10,334 nucleotides of DNA. It comes from CAZEHS01 sp964649745 (GTDB lineage: Bacteria > Bacillota > Clostridia > Peptostreptococcales > Acidaminobacteraceae). Under the pieces are notes generated by a model that worked only from the letters and a program-made list of their open reading frames with translations, made no database searches and had not been told where the DNA came from. A program made the position numbers and the translations under genes. The DNA lies in NCBI GenBank assembly GCA_964649745.1, contig CAZYQI010000062.1, positions 1 through 10,334 on the forward strand, written 5' to 3'. Positions 1 to 6,183 of this stretch are shown one piece after another. How positions within the stretch are numbered: the first letter of the stretch is position 1; each line of letters opens with the position of its first letter.

Positions 1-80
1 TTATTGCTGTATTTTTAATGTCCGTTTTTGCTGTATCTTATTGTACCGCTAACACCACGCTGTTAGTGGCGAGAGCCACC
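1..80. repeat. IS21 left end with internal repeats and hairpins
   Basis: TTGCTGTAT occurs twice, at 4-12 and 28-36, in keeping with the multiple terminal repeats that IS21-family transposases bind. The stretch then contains two mutually exclusive hairpins: CTAACA (49-54) with TGTTAG (61-66), and GTGGC (66-70) with GCCAC (75-79) around a GAGA loop. CGAGAGCCACC at 70-80 is the inverted partner of 2494-2504. The hairpins lie in the istA leader and could limit read-through transcription into the transposase genes; that role is inference. Confidence 0.55.
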
Positions 81-156
81 CTGATCAATCTCCCATAGAA
101 TGAAGATGCGTGATTCGAAAAACGGATCACAGCTCACTCTTTAGGAGGTCATCGGT

Positions 157-1740
157 ATGACCAAGCATCGTGAGATTTTACGGCTGAGCAGTATGGGGCT
201 CAGCCAGAGGAGCATTGCATCCAGTTGCCAGTGCTCCCGCAACACCGTATCAGAAGTGCTAAGCAGGGCCTGTCAGAAAGGTTTGACGTGGCCGATTCCC
301 GATGATGTTTCTGATCCGGATCTAATGCATCTCCTGTTCCCTGACAGGGTTCAGGAGTCCAGCCGAAAGATTCCGGACTGTGAGTACATGCACCGGGAAC
401 TGGCCAAAAGCGGCGTCACCCTCAGCCTGCTGTGGAGCGAGTACTGCGAAGTCTGCCGACTGAGTAATCAAATCCCTCTGAAGTACACAATGTACTGCAA
501 TTATTACCGAAAGTTCGCTGCCACCACCAAGGCGACAATGCATATCAGCCGGAAGCCTGGCGAACAGCTGGAGGTAGATTGGGCTGGTCAGACGGCCAGC
601 ATCATTGACCGGGATACCGGAGAAATTATCCCGGTGTACATCTTCGTCTCAGCTCTCTCAAGCAGCCAGTATGCCTATGTGGAGGGGTTCCTCTCCCAGG
701 ATCAGGAGTGCTGGATTGCTGCCCATGTGAACGCCTTTGCCTATTATGGCGGTATCACTCGGATCCTTGTGCCGGACAATTTGAAAACCGGTGTTGAAAA
801 ACCTTCCCGGACTTCTCCAGTAATCAACAAGGTTTATCAGGAGATGGCAGAGCATTACGGTACTGCCGTTGTTCCTGCCCGTGTCCGCAAGCCTCGGGAC
901 AAGTCCAGCGTTGAGGGGGCTGTCGGAGTGATTTCCACTTGGATCCTTGCTGCCCTGCGAAATCAGAAGCACTTCACCTTGGCGGAACTGAATGAATCCA
1001 TCGCTGAAAAACTGAATGAATTCAACGCCAGACCCTTCCAGAAGAAACCGGGAAGCCGACTCAGTACATTCCTTGAGGAAGAACAGCCCGTCTTGATGGC
1101 ACTTCCCCAGACACCTTATGAACTGGCAATCTGGAAGGTGGCGACGGTTCAGTTCAATTACCATATAGCTGTCGATAGCATGAATTACAGCGTTCCCTAT
1201 GAGTACATCCGCCACAAGGTGGATGTGAGAATCACTCGCCGGGCTGTGGAGGTGTTTTACAACAACCATCGTATCTGTTCTCACCTGAGGCTTCATGGAC
1301 GCCCCGACCAGTACAGCACCAACCAGGATCACATGCCAGAGAAACACAAGCAGCACGTGGATTGGAACAGCGAGCGCTTCCTGAAATGGGCCGAGAACGT
1401 GGGGCCCAGCACAACCTTGGTCATACGGGCCATCCTATCTTTTCATCGGGTTGAGCAACAGGGCTACAAGGCATGTATGGGTGTTTTGAAGCTGGCTGAT
1501 AGGTACTCCCTGCCCCGGTTGGAAGCTGCTTGCACCAGAGCCCTGAACTATACGCCAAGTCCCAGCTACAAGAACATCAGCACCATCCTGAAAGCTGGAC
1601 AGGATACCGTCGCTACGGATCCTAGAGGAATTGACACCAAGCCGACAGAAAGCTCCCAAACGACCCACGGGTTCACCCGGGGTGCCAGCTATCATGGGAG
1701 GAAATCCCAATGCTCAACTCCGCCACCATCAATAAACTAA
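157..1740 (+). CDS. istA: IS21-family transposase IstA
   Basis: DDE-type transposase of 527 residues that cuts and joins the IS21 element ends, working with the ATPase IstB. An N-terminal helix-turn-helix covers about residues 10-36 (LSQRSIASSCQCSRNTVSEV). The RNase H-like core follows, with the acidic triad D141 in VDWAG, D207 in VPDNLK and E253 in KSSVEGAVG; D-65-D-45-E spacing suits the family. The C-terminal part (about 330-400) resembles the beta-barrel domain found after the core in these enzymes. The start is well placed: AGGAGGT at 143-149 lies seven bases before the ATG. The last 31 bases overlap the start of istB, as is usual. The reading frame is intact, so the transposase could be active if IstB were supplied. 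Confidence 0.95.
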   Translation: MTKHREILRLSSMGLSQRSIASSCQCSRNTVSEVLSRACQKGLTWPIPDDVSDPDLMHLLFPDRVQESSRKIPDCEYMHRELAKSGVTLSLLWSEYCEVCRLSNQIPLKYTMYCNYYRKFAATTKATMHISRKPGEQLEVDWAGQTASIIDRDTGEIIPVYIFVSALSSSQYAYVEGFLSQDQECWIAAHVNAFAYYGGITRILVPDNLKTGVEKPSRTSPVINKVYQEMAEHYGTAVVPARVRKPRDKSSVEGAVGVISTWILAALRNQKHFTLAELNESIAEKLNEFNARPFQKKPGSRLSTFLEEEQPVLMALPQTPYELAIWKVATVQFNYHIAVDSMNYSVPYEYIRHKVDVRITRRAVEVFYNNHRICSHLRLHGRPDQYSTNQDHMPEKHKQHVDWNSERFLKWAENVGPSTTLVIRAILSFHRVEQQGYKACMGVLKLADRYSLPRLEAACTRALNYTPSPSYKNISTILKAGQDTVATDPRGIDTKPTESSQTTHGFTRGASYHGRKSQCSTPPPSIN

Positions 1741-2454
1741 ACGACATGCGCCTGCGCACCATGGCCGAATCCCTCCGAGAACAGATGCACAACCCTGCCA
1801 TGTCCACCCTATCCTTTGAAGAACGGTTTGGATTCATCGTCGATTCCGAGTGGACCAAGCGGAAAAATCGCCATCTGGACCGACTGATCAAGAAGGCTGG
1901 GCTTAAGGTTTCAAGCGCCTGTGTGGAGGATATCGATTACCATCCTGACAGGAAACTGGATCAGCCCCTGATTCTGAGACTCTCCACCTGTGCCTACATC
2001 CATGAACAACTCAACGTCATCATCATGGGGGCATCCGGCGCTGGCAAGACCTACATCGGTTGTGCATTAGGGATTGCAGCCTGCCGGAACTTCTTCTCCA
2101 CCCGGTACATCAGGCTGCCCGAACTGTTGACGGATCTAGCCATAGCAAGGGGGGACGGGTCATACAAGAAGCTCATGGCTCAGTACAAGAAAGTACAACT
2201 GCTGATTCTGGATGAATGGCTATTGGTTCCCCCTGAGCATAGCGGAGTCCAGAGATCTTCTTGAGATCATCGAAAACAGGCACCAGAAAACCTCCACCAT
2301 CTTCATCTCACAGTTTGATCCAGAGGGATGGCATGCAAAGATTGGTGAGAGCACCTTGGCAGACTCCATACTGGATAGAATCGTCCATAACTCCCACGAA
2401 ATCTTGATTGATGGAAACGACTCCATGAGAAAACGCAAAGGGATCAAACGGTAA
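1710..2454 (+). pseudogene. istB: IstB helper ATPase, frameshifted
   Basis: AAA+ helper ATPase that assists IstA in target choice and strand transfer. The first frame (1710-2264) encodes the N-terminal domain, Walker A GASGAGKT (residues 107-114) and Walker B LLILDEW (164-170), then runs into a stop. The rest of the family sequence continues in the next frame from about 2229 to 2454 (PLSIAESRDLLEII to RKRKGIKR). Removing one C from the run of five at 2229-2233 restores one frame of 247 residues, the normal IstB length. As read, the protein ends just after Walker B and loses sensor 1 and the C-terminal region, so it should be inactive. Either a recent one-base mutation or a homopolymer reading error could explain this. 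The start has GGGAGG eight bases upstream and lies inside the end of istA. Confidence 0.9.
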
Positions 2455-2493
2455 CTACTGCTATGATCAAACCGGGGGCCATCAGAACCTCAT

Positions 2494-2556
2494 GGTGGCT
2501 CTCGGTTTAACGCACTGGTACTCTCTCAGTGACAGACTGGCTCTAAATCATTAACA
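2494..2556. repeat. IS21 right end
   Basis: GGTGGCTCTCG at 2494-2504 is the exact reverse complement of 70-80 near the left end. The outermost bases CATTAACA (2549-2556) end in CA, as IS21 tips do, and are complementary to the start of the window. The stretch between istB and this tip holds no gene. An alternative, shorter element running from TG at 61 to CA at 2514 is possible but leaves the outer similarity unexplained. Confidence 0.55.
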
Positions 2557-2558
2557 CA

Positions 2559-2571
2559 GCGGCTCCGCCGC
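2559..2571. other. Small GC hairpin beside the IS end
   Basis: GCGGC (2559-2563), a three-base loop, then GCCGC (2567-2571) form a perfect five-pair stem three bases beyond the proposed IS tip. There is no T-run on either side, so it is not a convincing terminator. It may be part of the host sequence or cassette boundary into which the IS inserted. Confidence 0.4.
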
Positions 2572-2579
2572 ACTGAAAT

Positions 2580-2642
2580 ATTCAACCACACCCTCTCACC
2601 GGGGGGCAAGCCCCGCCTACGAGGTCAAACACAACGTTAGGT
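2580..2642 (+). repeat. Repeat copy 1, attC-like, before the toxin gene
   Basis: Positions 2586-2630 closely match copy 2 at 3166-3209. Both share CCACACCCT, a TCACCGGGGGGCAAGCCCC core, GGTCAAAC or GGGTCAAAC, and AACGTTA (2633-2639 here). The core can fold: GGGG (2601-2604) with CCCC (2611-2614), and CCTC (2592-2595) with GAGG (2621-2624). Copy 1 begins with ATTCAAC (2580-2586), fitting the integron R'' consensus RYYYAAC, and ends with GTTAGGT (2636-2642), fitting R' GTTRRRY, for 63 bp overall, within the usual attC size range. No integron integrase is in the window. The repeat is directly seen; calling it attC is inference. Confidence 0.7.
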
Positions 2643-2667
2643 GACATTAGGAAAAGACAGGACATGA

Positions 2668-2696
2668 TTGACGATACAACTAAAGAGTTGTAGTAT
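2668..2696 (+). promoter_or_regulatory. Promoter of the toxin-antitoxin-chaperone module
   Basis: TTGACG (2668-2673) matches the -35 consensus at five of six bases. It is followed by an ideal 17-base spacer and TAGTAT (2691-2696), which matches the -10 consensus at four of six. Transcription would begin near 2703, leaving a leader of about 26 bases before the toxin ATG at 2729. It is the best promoter in the island and could drive all three genes. Confidence 0.65.
2675..2692. promoter_or_regulatory. Inverted-repeat operator in the promoter spacer
   Basis: TACAACT (2675-2681), a four-base AAAG gap and AGTTGTA (2686-2692) form a perfect seven-base inverted repeat that fills the promoter spacer and touches the -10 box. 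A dimer bound here would block RNA polymerase. HigA-type antitoxins commonly repress their own promoter, so the HigA homologue at 3298 is the natural candidate. No second copy is obvious before the antitoxin gene. The repeat is seen; the identity of the binding protein is inference. Confidence 0.6.
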
Positions 2697-2728
2697 GTAA
2701 TTAGAAAGATCAGGGTGGTGAGTGTAAC

Positions 2729-3064
2729 ATGAAGTTTAAAGTGCTTGAAAAAGCGGAGAAGGCGATCAAGAAACTCAACACTGAAGATCCGAAACTCGTG
2801 GCTGAGGTTATAAAGAGGCTCGATTTCTTACAACATAGAGAGTTCAATCGATTAGATATTGAGCAGATTAAAAGGAAGAATGGAAAGTATAAAATTCAAG
2901 AAATACGTATTTTTCATCCGGGGTCGTTGAGAGTCTTTTTTGTAGAAATTTTTGAGGCTGAAGGATGTACGTATATTATTGACTGCAGGAAAAAGAAAAA
3001 AGACAGGTTTGATAGCGAGTACTTCCGAAATTTAGATAAGTATCTTGAAAACGAATTGAGATAA
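2729..3064 (+). CDS. higB: HigB/Gp49-like toxin (RelE superfamily)
   Basis: A small basic protein of 111 residues resembling phage Gp49-like/HigB toxins of the RelE fold, which cut mRNA on the ribosome. The N-terminal helical part (about 5-35) is followed by a strand-rich core: YKIQEIRIFHPGSLRVFFVEIF (54-75), then YIIDCRKKKKDRFDSEY (82-98), the usual place of the basic residues used for RNA binding and cleavage, and a final helix. R60, R68 and the K/R cluster at 87-93 are the likely functional residues. A GGTGGTGAG ribosome site lies just before the ATG. Unusually, the stop codon is 233 bases before the antitoxin start, whereas toxin and antitoxin genes normally lie close together or overlap. 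The AT-rich coding sequence differs from the IS and from the transporter operon, suggesting transfer. Family assignment is good; exact activity is inferred. Confidence 0.8.
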   Translation: MKFKVLEKAEKAIKKLNTEDPKLVAEVIKRLDFLQHREFNRLDIEQIKRKNGKYKIQEIRIFHPGSLRVFFVEIFEAEGCTYIIDCRKKKKDRFDSEYFRNLDKYLENELR

Positions 3065-3165
3065 ATATATTAATAATGCAGTAACAGTTGATGGTTCGAG
3101 AAAATTAACTAACCCAAATGCCTTGAAATTTGATAGTTGTTGGGATCGAGGGGAGTTCATTGAAT

Positions 3166-3254
3166 CCACACCCTTTCACCGGGGGGCAAGCCCCACTTTC
3201 GGGTCAAACTCCTATCGCCCGGCTCAAGGGCGTCGGCAAGGCGGAACGTTAAAT
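3166..3254 (+). repeat. Repeat copy 2, between toxin and antitoxin genes
   Basis: This is a second copy of the repeat at 2586-2642. It keeps the CACCGGGGGGCAAGCCCC core and the GTCAAAC box, with a changed outer stem that still pairs: ACCC (3170-3173) with GGGT (3201-3204), where copy 1 pairs CCTC with GAGG. It then carries about 35 extra bases, including CGCCC (3215-3219) with GGGCG (3227-3231), before the shared AACGTTA (3245-3251). GTTAAAT (3248-3254) fits the integron R' consensus, but the equivalent of R'' is ATTGAAT and does not fit. This copy may be a hybrid or degraded site. Confidence 0.65.
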
Positions 3255-3297
3255 AAAATTGTATTCTGCTATTTGTAATATCCAAGGGGGAAAGGTC

Positions 3298-3681
3298 ATG
3301 AAAGAACTAAGCACGCTAATAACCGAATTGGTAAATGAAAGTGAAAATTTGAGAGATGAATTGGAGTTACTTGGACTGAAGTACAAGATAATTGATGAAC
3401 TGATTGGTTACAGAAGATCTTTGGACATGTCTCAAACTGAATTTGCAGAGAAAATCGGCATTAAGCAACAGATGGTTTCAAGATTTGAAAAAGGGGAAGT
3501 TGATCCAAGACTAAGTTTTGTTGCAAAAGTACTCAAAGGGATGGAAAAAGATATTTTGATTGTTTCACAGGATTACAAGGCGGCGGATAACTTGATTCTA
3601 TATTCTAATACAAAAAAATCAAAACGAATGGTTAATGCAGATGACGTGTTTTTAAATAATAATTTTCCTAAAGCAATCTAA
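3298..3681 (+). CDS. higA: HigA-like antitoxin with C-terminal tail
   Basis: DNA-binding antitoxin of 127 residues in the Xre/HigA group, expected to neutralise the toxin encoded at 2729 and repress its promoter. Residues 1-30 are an acidic, helical N-terminus. The helix-turn-helix covers about 34-82, with the core SQTEFAEKIGIKQQMVSRFE at 45-64 and the RLSFVAKVLKGM helix after it. Residues 88-127 form a tail beyond the DNA-binding domain; in TAC systems such a tail (chaperone addiction segment) makes the antitoxin depend on its SecB-like partner. The ATG at 3298 is preferred over the in-frame ATG at 3259 because AAGGGGGAAAGG lies right before it and homology begins there. The SecB-like gene starts 18 bases after the stop, so the two are co-transcribed. 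Confidence 0.82.
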   Translation: MKELSTLITELVNESENLRDELELLGLKYKIIDELIGYRRSLDMSQTEFAEKIGIKQQMVSRFEKGEVDPRLSFVAKVLKGMEKDILIVSQDYKAADNLILYSNTKKSKRMVNADDVFLNNNFPKAI

Positions 3682-3699
3682 ATAGAAAAAGGTGATATT

Positions 3700-4143
3700 G
3701 TGAATAAGTACAGAGGGAAACTGAGCTTCGAAGGCTATGAAACTGAAAAAATAAATGTCGAGAAACTAAAAAGCGCCAAGGAAGATGATAGCAAAATTGG
3801 GTTCATGTTCAAAATAGTGCCTGATAACAAAACTGAGATTTTAAAGGCTAATGTTTTTCAAGGTGTACTAATTGAAACGACTGGAGATAAGAAGTACAGA
3901 ATTGAAGTTGTAATTAAAGGGAATTTCAAAGTTGAAGATATTAATTATGAAGAGAGAGAACGATATTTGAAGGCAAACGCATCAGCGATATTATTTCCGT
4001 ATCTTCGATCGCTGGTAAGTTTGATTACTTCTCAATTGGAATGTGAAACAATAATTTTACCCACTATGAATTTTCACCTCTTTTTTGAGGACACGAATAG
4101 TGAAGATATCTTCATGTCAGAAGACAATTTTGAAGATTTCTAA
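3700..4143 (+). CDS. SecB-like chaperone of a TAC system
   Basis: A protein of 147 residues that fits the SecB fold. An N-terminal beta region (about 32-80) ends in the strand KYRIEVVIKGNFKVED, followed by a loop and the helix NASAILFPYLRSLVSLIT (93-110); LFPY is a hallmark shared with SecB. Next comes IILPTMNFHLFFED (118-131), corresponding to SecB's LNLAPVNF segment, then a strongly acidic tail (129-147), a feature also seen in SecB. General SecB serves protein export in proteobacteria; a solitary SecB-like gene right behind higA is the signature of toxin-antitoxin-chaperone modules, as in the Mycobacterium tuberculosis Rv1955-Rv1957 locus. It probably binds and protects the antitoxin tail. 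It starts with GTG, with AAGGTGAT four to six bases upstream. Function is inferred from fold features and context. Confidence 0.8.
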   Translation: MNKYRGKLSFEGYETEKINVEKLKSAKEDDSKIGFMFKIVPDNKTEILKANVFQGVLIETTGDKKYRIEVVIKGNFKVEDINYEERERYLKANASAILFPYLRSLVSLITSQLECETIILPTMNFHLFFEDTNSEDIFMSEDNFEDF

Positions 4144-4404
4144 TGTCACCTAAACCAGCTAACTGCTGTCAATAAAAATCTTCCTTCCACGCTTTTCCCC
4201 ACGTCAAATAGACCTTCCCAGAAGGCCTGAAAAATAATGAGGAATCCGAATACTACCTCACTTCAAAGGGCATTCCCTACTTCATAATCCCGAACACCAA
4301 ACATAAAGGCTTACTGGCAGCCGCGCATAGCCGATGCCTTGACTTTGGGGGCATTATAATCAACCGCCCAATAAGGACCATTGCTTCTGAGCATAACAAG
4401 ACGC
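4144..4404. other. Intergenic stretch without a recognised gene
   Basis: This gap lies between the TAC module and the terminator of the transporter operon. On the + strand one frame stays open from 4212 onward through about 65 codons before the terminator (including GIPYFIIPNTKHKGLLAAAH), but it has no start codon or ribosome site near its beginning and I recognise no family. It could be the remnant of a gene or chance. A small hairpin, CCTTC (4213-4217) with GAAGG (4221-4225), lacks a T-run. No tRNA or clear repeat is seen. Confidence 0.5.
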
Positions 4405-4449
4405 AAAAACCTGACATTGTGGCGCACTGCCCCATAATGTCAGGTTTTT
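4405..4449. terminator. Bidirectional terminator after ftcD
   Basis: AAAAACCTGACATT (4405-4418) and AATGTCAGGTTTTT (4436-4449) form a perfect 14-base inverted repeat. GTGG with CCAT extends the stem by four more pairs (one G-T). In each direction the stem ends in a run of five T, so it can stop transcripts from both sides: the liv-ftcD operon on the minus strand and any read-through from the TAC module on the + strand. The ftcD stop codon lies 15 bases away. Confidence 0.9.
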
Positions 4450-4463
4450 CTGTTACCGTGTTT

Positions 4464-5450
4464 TTACGCCTGAAGATGATACTCGATAATCGATTCTTTC
4501 TTAAAACCTTCCAGGCTCATCCTTTCAGCCAGGCAGGCGATGATGCCGTCGTAATCGGCTTCTTCTCCCACATAGCCCAGGGCATGGGCGGAATCCTGCA
4601 GATACTTAAGCTTTACCGGCCCGACAATTTGGGTGGCAATAACCTTCAATCCTGATTTTTCAGCCTCTTTTGCGACGAAGTCTTTCAGCATGGCCAAGGG
4701 AGTGCTTGCGGCATCGAACACGTTCATAGACACGGCGGTGCCCACATGGCCCTCGTCCTTGAATCCGATCCCCTTAATGGAGGACCATCCGGTTTCGGGA
4801 TTCTTAACTACTTTTGCTATGGCTCCCGCAATGGAAGCATCTTCGGAATCAATGAACACATTGTAGGCTGTCAGCCCTTCGTAATCTGCGCTGACGGTGA
4901 CCCCTCCCATGGTGGCGCTGAGCCTTCCGTCTATCGAAAGATCCGGTTTCCGCATTTCACTATCCGGGTGATCCGGCGTTTCCAAAAGCGCTTTCAATCC
5001 TTCATACTGACCTTTACGGATATTGGTATTGGATTTCTTATAATCCGTGCGGGCATTGAGGCCGGAAAAATAAACCGGCACCTTGTACACTTCGTGAAGG
5101 GCCTCACCGATTTCTTCCGCCAGTGCTTTCACCTCTTCAATGGGCACATTCTGAAGGGGGAATACGGGGGCGGTATCCAGGGCCCCAATGCGGGGGTGAT
5201 CGCCCTTTTGAACCTCCATGTTCACATGCTGGTACACAGTTCCCGCCAGCTTGACCATGGCTTCCTTACAGAACTGCGGCTCACAGATGAAGGTAAGCAC
5301 CGTTCTGTTGAAATTCGCCTCCGGTTCCACTGCGACCACTCGAACCGATTCCACGGATTTTACGGCGGCAACGGCAGCCTCAATGGCTGCAGCATTTCTT
5401 CCTTCACTGAAATTGGGTACTGCCAGGATGTACTTTGTCGATTTGCTCAT
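4464..5450 (-). CDS. ftcD: Glutamate (or glycine) formimidoyltransferase
   Basis: A folate-dependent enzyme of 328 residues that moves the formimino group between an amino acid (classically formiminoglutamate from histidine breakdown) and tetrahydrofolate. Family landmarks are VPNFSEGR (11-18), NRTVLTF (48-54) and KGDHPRIGALDTAPVFP (82-98), whose H85 matches the catalytic histidine of mammalian FTCD. The cyclodeaminase domain of the bifunctional vertebrate enzyme is absent, so a separate cyclodeaminase would be needed. The start at 5450 is chosen because GGAG precedes it and family similarity begins there; an upstream in-frame ATG at 5519 would overlap livF. It is the last gene of the liv operon, 28 bases after livF. 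In purine-fermenting clostridia, related enzymes act on formiminoglycine, so the true substrate is not settled by sequence. Confidence 0.88.
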   Translation of the reverse strand: MSKSTKYILAVPNFSEGRNAAAIEAAVAAVKSVESVRVVAVEPEANFNRTVLTFICEPQFCKEAMVKLAGTVYQHVNMEVQKGDHPRIGALDTAPVFPLQNVPIEEVKALAEEIGEALHEVYKVPVYFSGLNARTDYKKSNTNIRKGQYEGLKALLETPDHPDSEMRKPDLSIDGRLSATMGGVTVSADYEGLTAYNVFIDSEDASIAGAIAKVVKNPETGWSSIKGIGFKDEGHVGTAVSMNVFDAASTPLAMLKDFVAKEAEKSGLKVIATQIVGPVKLKYLQDSAHALGYVGEEADYDGIIACLAERMSLEGFKKESIIEYHLQA

Positions 5451-5478
5451 TCTATTCTCCTCGCTATCCTTGTTAGTA

Positions 5479-6183
5479 TTATTCTTCGCCCAAATAGGCT
5501 TTCCGAACGCGGTCGTCACTTAAAAGCGCCTTGGCATCCCCTTCAAATTCAATGGTTCCAGTCTCCATAACATAGGCATAATCGGCGGTGCGCAGGGCGA
5601 TATTGGCGTTCTGCTCCACCAGCAGTACGGTGAGTCCGTTGTCCCTCAGTTGGCTGACGGCTGCAAAGATGTCCCTTATCACCAAGGGGGCCAGGCCCAT
5701 GGAGGGCTCGTCCAGCATCAACAGCTTGGGCTTTGAAAGGATCGCCCGCCCAATGGCCAGCATCTGCTGCTCCCCTCCGGAAAGAGTGCCGCCGTTTTGC
5801 TTTGCCCGCTCCTTCAATCTGGGGAACAGGCCGTATACAAATTCCAGATCCCGGTTGAAATTTTCCTTGTCCTTGCGGAGATAGGCTCCCATAAGCAGGT
5901 TCTCTTCCACGTTCAGTGCGGTGAAGATCCGCCGCCCCTCCGGCACATGGATGATCCCGGAGCCCACAATCTTTTCCGTGGCCATGCCTATCAGCTCCCG
6001 ACCTTCAAAGGTCAGGTTCCCCTGAGCCTTCACGATTCCGGATATGGCCCGGAGAGTGGAGGTTTTTCCGGCTCCGTTGCTGCCGATCAGCGCCACAATG
6101 CTTCCCTGTTCTATTTCAAAGCTGATTCCCTTCAGCGCCTGAATGCCGCCGTAATGCACCGTGAGATTTTCCACCTTCAGCAT
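5479..6183 (-). CDS. livF: Branched-chain amino acid ABC transporter ATPase LivF
   Basis: Cytoplasmic ATPase of 234 residues that powers the transporter as partner of LivG. Walker A is GSNGAGKT (34-41), the ABC signature LSGGEQQ (134-140), Walker B LLMLDEP (154-160), and the switch region follows at LLVEQN (187-192), with Q in place of the usual histidine, as is normal for LivF. IIHVPEGRRIFTALNVEENL (77-96) is typical of this subfamily. Its ATG overlaps the livG stop in an ATGA arrangement, indicating translational coupling. Length is normal. Confidence 0.95.
   Translation of the reverse strand: MLKVENLTVHYGGIQALKGISFEIEQGSIVALIGSNGAGKTSTLRAISGIVKAQGNLTFEGRELIGMATEKIVGSGIIHVPEGRRIFTALNVEENLLMGAYLRKDKENFNRDLEFVYGLFPRLKERAKQNGGTLSGGEQQMLAIGRAILSKPKLLMLDEPSMGLAPLVIRDIFAAVSQLRDNGLTVLLVEQNANIALRTADYAYVMETGTIEFEGDAKALLSDDRVRKAYLGEE

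Larger units (their letters stand above)
1..2556 (+). mobile_element. IS21-family insertion sequence, left tip just outside the window
   Basis: The element carries the two-gene istA-istB layout typical of IS21 elements. Its right tip is placed at 2556: read on the minus strand, that end begins TGTTAATGATTTAG. The window opens with TTATTGCTGTAT, which matches that sequence after its first two bases at 8 of 12 positions, so the true left tip is probably a TG lying just before base 1. A second shared inverted block, CGAGAGCCACC, lies inside both ends (70-80 and 2494-2504). Total length of about 2.55 kb fits the family. The target duplication cannot be tested because the left flank is missing. 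Because istB is frameshifted, this copy may not transpose unaided. Exact ends are inferred; family assignment is firm. Confidence 0.85.

Noticed and set aside
658..1356. Long minus-strand open frame opposite istA
   Set aside because: It lies entirely over a well-supported transposase, has no ribosome site or family features, and reads as a shadow frame.
2212..2264. Programmed frameshift in istB
   Set aside because: A short C run without a shift motif or downstream structure is better explained by mutation or a reading error; intact single-frame istB is the family norm.
61..2514. Shorter IS21 boundaries from TG at 61 to CA at 2514
   Set aside because: The flanks show no duplication (CACGC before, CTGGT after), while outer similarity between the window start and 2556 supports longer ends.
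2580..3254. CRISPR array
   Set aside because: There are only two repeat copies about 580 bases apart with a gene between them; no spacer-repeat pattern or cas gene.
3259..3297. Earlier antitoxin start at 3259
   Set aside because: It has no ribosome site, while 3298 has a strong one and matches where the family-like protein begins.
4746..5570. Plus-strand open frame of 274 codons opposite ftcD
   Set aside because: Its translation has no recognisable domain and it overlaps ftcD and the end of livF, both of which show clear motifs.
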